Part shown: positions 5,280 to 8,186 of the stretch, one piece after another
Numbering within the stretch: position 1 is the stretch's first letter
Layout: each line of letters starts with the position of its first letter
From: Ktedonobacterales bacterium
GTDB taxonomy: Bacteria; Chloroflexota; Ktedonobacteria; Ktedonobacterales; JACDGC01
Assembly (NCBI GenBank): GCA_013815535.1
Contig: JACDGC010000061.1
Location: forward strand, 2,946 to 11,131
Reading direction: 5' to 3'
Length of the DNA stretch: 8,186 bases
Position numbers and translations under genes: made by a program
Notes under the pieces: generated by a model
Databases searched by the model: none
Told to the model about the DNA's origin: nothing
What the model saw: the letters and a program-made list of their open reading frames with translations, nothing else

Positions 5280-6704
5280 TTACGCGATATCACCTGGAGG
5301 TGTCTGGCGCGTTAGGGGAACCGTGTCATCGAGTTCCCCCGGCTCTTGGGGCGAGGCATGCTCGGATGCGCTCACCGATGTCGGGACGGTCCGGCGTCGC
5401 CAGAGCAGCATGCCGCCGCCACCAGCAAGCACCAACAAACCCAATGACCCTAACACGATGGGCATCGTACCGGTGCCTGAGTCAGTCGTGGTGTGCTTTG
5501 TTGCGCCAGGCTCCGCACTCGCAATGGGCGTGGTCGCCGTGGCTGGCTCTGTGGGCATCGGCGTGCCGACTACGGGTGTTGGCGCAGGAGTGCCCGGTGT
5601 CGCCGTTCCAGTTCCGCCTGCTGGCGCGCTCGGAACTGGCTGGCCCCCGCCTCCGCTGTTGCTAGGGATGGGGGGATTCGTCTGCGTAAAATCGACATAC
5701 TCAGGCTTGTAATTAGCATCACCGGCATAAAAAACTTCAATAACGTGGTACCCATCGCCAGTAAACGTGAACGGGATCGTGCCGTCTCCTGCGGGGGATA
5801 CGTGTACGGGATTTGTCGACTTAAATCCCCAACTGATTCTGAAGGTTCCCGTTGGCGTCGGCAGACCAGGGCCGGGGGGAATCACAACATACCAGGTGGC
5901 TGCTTGACCAGGTTGCACGGTCGAGGGATTCGAATAGAGACGGATGGGTCCTGTTGCATGGCCCTGCCCAACATCGGCAATAAGCACAGAGCCATCAGCA
6001 GCATTGAAGTTTGGCGAACCACCGTAAGAACAGATGACCTGGTATTGCCCAGGCGTGGTCGGCACATTCACCGTTACCTGTTCATTCGTGTTCGCCTTCA
6101 AGCTGGCATGGGTGGCGGTTGTCGGCCCATTGAACGTGACAATGAAAGTCCCTTGCTGCCAATCAACCGGTGCTCCGCTGACCTTGGAAGAGACCTCAAA
6201 ACCGAGGGTCATGGACTGCCCCGGCAAAAACGTGGTGGCGACAGTAAGAATACTGCACCTCACGTATACATCACCTTTGCTGACAGTGATGCTCACCGCG
6301 TTGCTGCTCACCACCGTTGAGCTACCGGGAATCGTATACTGCGCTTGGATGGTATGTGTGCCAGCACTCAGCCCGGCAAATCCATCGTAAGTGATCTGCA
6401 GTTCCGTTGGGCTAATGACCCCTCCCCCGTCACTTGGTCCGTGATTGGCGGGTCCATTATCTATGCTCAACCCTACCCCATAGCCATTGATAGGGTTGTT
6501 GGTTGGATGATCAAAGACAACAACAAAACCAGAAGTTTTAAATCCATATTGGGTGGTGGTAGGTGTTTTAGCGGTAAGCGTGAGGCTATAATCCTCAGCA
6601 TGCTGTTTCGCCTGGACCTTCTGCTGTTGGGCCACAAGACCCCATGCGGCCAAAATCATGGCGAGGCAGAGTCTACCTACGAGCCGCTTATGATTGCTCG
6701 GCAT
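5280..6704 (-). CDS. Exported cell-surface protein with Ig-like domains and C-terminal membrane anchor
   Basis: This 474-residue protein starts with a signal peptide: basic SNHKRLVGR, hydrophobic LCLAMILAAWGLVA, with probable cleavage near residues 32-36. About three beta-sandwich, Ig-like repeats follow (roughly 36-142, 143-245 and 250-340), each ending in a GTH/GQY/GYH turn such as LSAGTHTIQAQY, TTPGQYQVICSY and GDGYHVIEVFYAGDANY. These are typical of bacterial Ig-like (Big_3-type) modules. A Gly/Pro/Thr linker (about 345-410) leads to one membrane helix (PIVLGSLGLLVLAGGGGMLL), an RRR stop-transfer and a roughly 37-residue cytoplasmic tail. No LPXTG sortase motif is seen. The ATG at 6704 lies 12 nt after AGGAG, a rather long spacing, and no better in-frame start exists. 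Likely role is adhesion or envelope structure; the ligand is unknown. It is a monocistronic gene with its own promoter. Confidence 0.88.
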   Translation of the reverse strand: MPSNHKRLVGRLCLAMILAAWGLVAQQQKVQAKQHAEDYSLTLTAKTPTTTQYGFKTSGFVVVFDHPTNNPINGYGVGLSIDNGPANHGPSDGGGVISPTELQITYDGFAGLSAGTHTIQAQYTIPGSSTVVSSNAVSITVSKGDVYVRCSILTVATTFLPGQSMTLGFEVSSKVSGAPVDWQQGTFIVTFNGPTTATHASLKANTNEQVTVNVPTTPGQYQVICSYGGSPNFNAADGSVLIADVGQGHATGPIRLYSNPSTVQPGQAATWYVVIPPGPGLPTPTGTFRISWGFKSTNPVHVSPAGDGTIPFTFTGDGYHVIEVFYAGDANYKPEYVDFTQTNPPIPSNSGGGGQPVPSAPAGGTGTATPGTPAPTPVVGTPMPTEPATATTPIASAEPGATKHTTTDSGTGTMPIVLGSLGLLVLAGGGGMLLWRRRTVPTSVSASEHASPQEPGELDDTVPLTRQTPPGDIA

Positions 6705-6775
6705 ACACGAGTTAATCTCCTAACATGGATGATTGCAGGGCACACCCGCTATCACTTAAACGGATGAGCTTATGC

Positions 6776-6804
6776 TTAATATCTAAGGTGAAACAGCAGA
6801 ACAA
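6776..6804 (-). promoter_or_regulatory. Candidate promoter of the Ig-like protein gene
   Basis: On the minus strand TTGTTC (6799-6804) and TATTAA (6776-6781) are 17 nt apart, about 70 nt upstream of the ATG. Spacing is ideal and the -10 is a good match. The region around it is AT-richer than its surroundings, as promoters usually are. It lies about 90 nt from the left end of the IS982 element, so the insertion left it intact. Confidence 0.5.
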
Positions 6805-6893
6805 GACAAGCAAGGGGACAAAAGGCTAGGGATGTTTCCCTCACTGCCACGACGGTTGAGCAACAAGGCATTGCGTGCCATCTATGTTAAAAT

Positions 6894-6906
6894 ACGTGAG
6901 TTCGGC
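6894..6906 (+). repeat. Left terminal inverted repeat of the IS982-family element
   Basis: ACGTGAGTTCGGC matches the reverse complement of 7841-7853 at 11 of 13 positions; the mismatches are at positions 7 and 9. Similarity stops sharply on the outer side, which sets the probable tip at 6894. Confidence 0.65.
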
Positions 6907-6912
6907 GATGGA

Positions 6913-6965
6913 GACCTCCTGGTAGAATAGCTGAAAGTCAAATACAGCCTATTCTCAAGGAGGTC
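6913..6965 (+). promoter_or_regulatory. Leader hairpin that masks the transposase ribosome-binding site
   Basis: GACCTCCT (6913-6920) pairs with AGGAGGTC (6958-6965), AGAATAG (6924-6930) with CTATTCT (6949-6955), and CTG (6931-6933) with CAG (6945-6947). The result is an 18-bp interrupted stem with an 11-nt loop. The right arm contains the near-perfect Shine-Dalgarno AAGGAGGT six bases before the ATG at 6971, so folding would block initiation. A possible -10 (TAGAAT, 6923-6928, with a weak TTCGGC -35 at 6901-6906) would start RNA near 6935, after the left arm. If so, only read-through RNA from outside could form the hairpin, as known for protected insertion sequences such as IS10 and IS50. 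The stem is seen directly; the mechanism is inferred. Confidence 0.6.
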
Positions 6966-6970
6966 ACCAC

Positions 6971-7841
6971 ATGAGCATACTCGATCTTATTTGTGATGTC
7001 GATGATTTTTGGCAGGCTCACGGCCAACCGTGGGAGCAGAGCTTGATCAGCAATGGGCGCAAACGACGGCATCATGCAAGCGAAATGCATCCCAGTGAAA
7101 TTATAACTATTCTCATCCATTTTCAGCAATCCTGCTATCGAACGTTCAAGCACTACTATCAGAAGTATGTCCAGACGGCTCTGGGTCAGGAATTCCCGCA
7201 TCTGCTAAGCTACTCACGAATAGTCGAGGTGATGCCAGACTACTTGGTTCCTTTGACCGCATATTTGCATACCAAACTCGGCATGTGCACGTGCATCAGT
7301 TTTATTGACTCGACTCCTCTGATGGCCTGTAAGAATGCCCGTATCAGGAGCCATCGGGTGTTTGCGGGACTGGCCCAACGTGGCAAAACCTCCACTGGCT
7401 GGTTTTTCGGCTTCAAGTTGCATGTGGTGGTCAACGACCGGGGCGAGATCCTTTCATTCTGCCTCACTCCGGGCAATGTCGATGACCGTCGTCCCAGCAC
7501 TGTGTCAGCGGCTTTTTGGCAAACTCATTGGCGGCAAAGGATACATCTCGCATGAGTTGGCTGAGCAGTCATGGCAACACCACCATCTGCAGTTGCTCAC
7601 CCGCCTACGGAAGAACATGACCAACGCCTTGAGACCGCTTCTGGACAAAGTCTTGATTCGCAAACGTGCCGTCATCGAGTCCATCCATGATCAACTCAAG
7701 AATATCAGCCAAATCGAACACTCCCGCCATCGCAGCCCAACCAGTTTTCTGGTGAAGCTGATTGGCGGATTGATTGCTTACTGTCTCCAACCCGCTAAGC
7801 CATCGATGAGTCGTGAGATTCGCCTAGGCCTCGCTTCTTAG
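6971..7841 (+). pseudogene. IS982-family transposase, frameshifted and lacking a catalytic Asp
   Basis: The first frame (6971 to about 7492) carries LSYSRIVEVMPDYLVPLTAYL, FIDSTPLMAC with Asp113 (first catalytic Asp), RSHRVFAGLAQRGKTSTGWFFGFKLHV, and LTPGNVDDRRP. The family signature then continues in the +1 frame as LFGKLIGGKGYISHEL, RLRKNMTNALRPLLDKVLI, VIESIHDQLKNISQIEHSRH (catalytic Glu) and LIGGLIAYCLQPAKPSM, ending at TAG 7839-7841. One extra base near GTCCCA (7490-7496) explains the shift. The motif that should read G-D-K-G-Y has Gly (GGC, 7533-7535) in place of the second catalytic Asp. Joined, the product would be about 290 residues, the normal size. The start ATG has an excellent AAGGAGGT site. 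A programmed frameshift is unlikely because no slippery heptamer is obvious and the Asp is lost anyway. Confidence 0.85.
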
Positions 7842-8071
7842 CCGTATTCACGTTTATTAAGCGTTACCGCCGCTTCAGCCGGGGCAAAAATCTCGGCGAG
7901 AGATTCCAACGGGGGTGGGATCTGATCCATGTCGACCGTATACTCGCCAAATCGTCGCCAGGTGCGAGTCACATAGGGACTCAATTGGGCGACGGTTTCC
8001 GGAGCAATCACGTAGCCGCGGTGCTTGAGCGTCTCCAGTGCCATTGACACCTCGCCAGCGGAGGGTGGGTC
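7838..8071 (-). pseudogene. Tn3-family transposase, C-terminal remnant
   Basis: The minus-strand frame between TGA (8072-8074) and TAA (7838-7840) reads MALETLKHRGYVIAPETVAQ, LSPYVTRTWRRFGEYTVDMD, then QIPPPLESLAEIF. This matches the conserved end of Tn3-type transposases, where a GY-x-V/I strand is followed by LSPY-x-T-x-H-x-x-RFG-x-Y and a Pro-rich tail. The usual His in that motif is replaced by Thr-Trp. Full Tn3 transposases are about 950-1000 residues; only about 75 remain, and frames upstream are closed by stops. The final residues and stop come from the right end of the IS982 element, which inserted here. No Tn3 38-bp terminal repeat was found. The piece is non-functional. Confidence 0.6.
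7841..7853 (-). repeat. Right terminal inverted repeat of the IS982-family element
   Basis: GCCGTATTCACGT is the inverted partner of 6894-6906. The last base of the transposase stop codon (7839-7841) falls in it. Read on the minus strand it also supplies the last four codons (Arg-Glu-Tyr-Gly) before a TAA that now closes the Tn3-type remnant. Confidence 0.65.
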
Positions 8072-8102
8072 TCAATCAACTTTTGATTCGACTTTGGCAT
8101 TT

Positions 8103-8186
8103 TTAGGCCGCATAACAGAGTGTATCGAGCAGGGAATAGAGCACATCGTGGGGGGAATCGGCGGTCTCAATAGCGCCATGCAGGGT
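8103..8186 (-). CDS. Partial reading frame running off the right edge, unknown
   Basis: On the minus strand the frame enters from the right edge and ends at TAA 8103-8105, giving 27 residues: HGAIETADSPHDVLYSLLDT followed by LCYAA. An ATG (8098-8100) follows two bases after this stop and opens another short frame (MPKSNQKLIETHPP). The residues look like plausible soluble protein, but the piece is too short to assign. It could be the end of a real gene or more decayed transposon DNA. Confidence 0.3.
   Translation of the reverse strand, partial: TLHGAIETADSPHDVLYSLLDTLCYAA

Larger units (their letters stand above)
6894..7853 (+). mobile_element. IS982-family insertion sequence, about 960 bp, defective
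   Basis: The element is bounded by an imperfect 13-bp terminal inverted repeat (ACGTGAGTTCGGC on the left, GCCGTATTCACGT on the right; 11 of 13 match). It contains one transposase gene of the IS982 family that fills most of its length. About 1 kb is the usual size for this family. No direct target repeat can be seen just outside the ends (left flank GTTAAAAT, right flank TTATTAAG), so the ends may be off by a base or two or the duplication may have decayed. The element splits the tail of a Tn3-type transposase remnant. Its transposase is broken, so it could move only with help from another copy. Confidence 0.78.

Noticed and set aside
5493..6320. 275-residue plus-strand frame opposite the Ig-like protein gene
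   Set aside because: It is Arg/Cys-rich, has no recognisable domain or RBS, and lies antisense to a clearly coding gene with signal peptide and domains; it is a shadow frame.
6830..6893. Remaining Tn3 transposase sequence left of the IS982 element
   Set aside because: Minus-strand translation of this stretch gives no Tn3-like continuation, and no 38-bp Tn3 terminal repeat was recognised.

Overview
This is an accessory, IS-rich stretch of a bacterial chromosome or large plasmid. It has moderately high GC, several GTG starts and many decayed genes. The gene mix suggests a soil-type bacterium with a large, transposon-loaded genome: a TetR/hydrolase pair, a DUF998-type membrane protein, a secreted Ig-like protein with a Pro/Thr linker, and IS1182, IS982 and Tn3 debris. 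Ktedonobacteria/Chloroflexota would fit, but this is a guess from overall flavour; no marker gene is present.

Left part (1-2640, + strand): the C-terminal half of a TetR-family repressor, cut by the window edge, is followed by a perfect 18-bp palindrome that is almost certainly its operator, then by an alpha/beta-hydrolase. Together they look like a self-contained regulator-enzyme unit. A tiny open frame overlaps the hydrolase stop. Two strong hairpins separate this unit from a six-helix membrane protein of unknown function. A frameshifted DUF998-like membrane protein remnant follows.

Middle part (2640-5279): two long perfect inverted repeats lie side by side next to the 3' end of an IS1182-family transposase fragment (minus strand). 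Next come a short truncated reading frame, an intact peroxiredoxin-like (AhpC/TSA) gene on the minus strand, and the C-terminal remnant of a probable NADPH-dependent FMN reductase on the plus strand. About 540 bases with no convincing gene follow.

Right part (5280-8186): an intact 474-residue exported protein (minus strand) has a signal peptide, about three Ig-like beta domains, a Pro/Thr/Gly linker, one membrane anchor and a short cytoplasmic tail. A recognisable promoter lies upstream. Behind it sits an IS982-family element of about 960 bp with terminal inverted repeats. Its transposase is frameshifted and has lost a catalytic Asp, and a leader hairpin can mask its ribosome-binding site. 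The element interrupts the C-terminal end of a Tn3-family transposase remnant. One partial frame runs off the right edge.

I find no convincing new multi-gene system. The most informative items are the TetR operator, the RBS-masking hairpin of the IS982 element, the paired perfect inverted repeats at 2734-2849, and the uncharacterised Ig-like surface protein.
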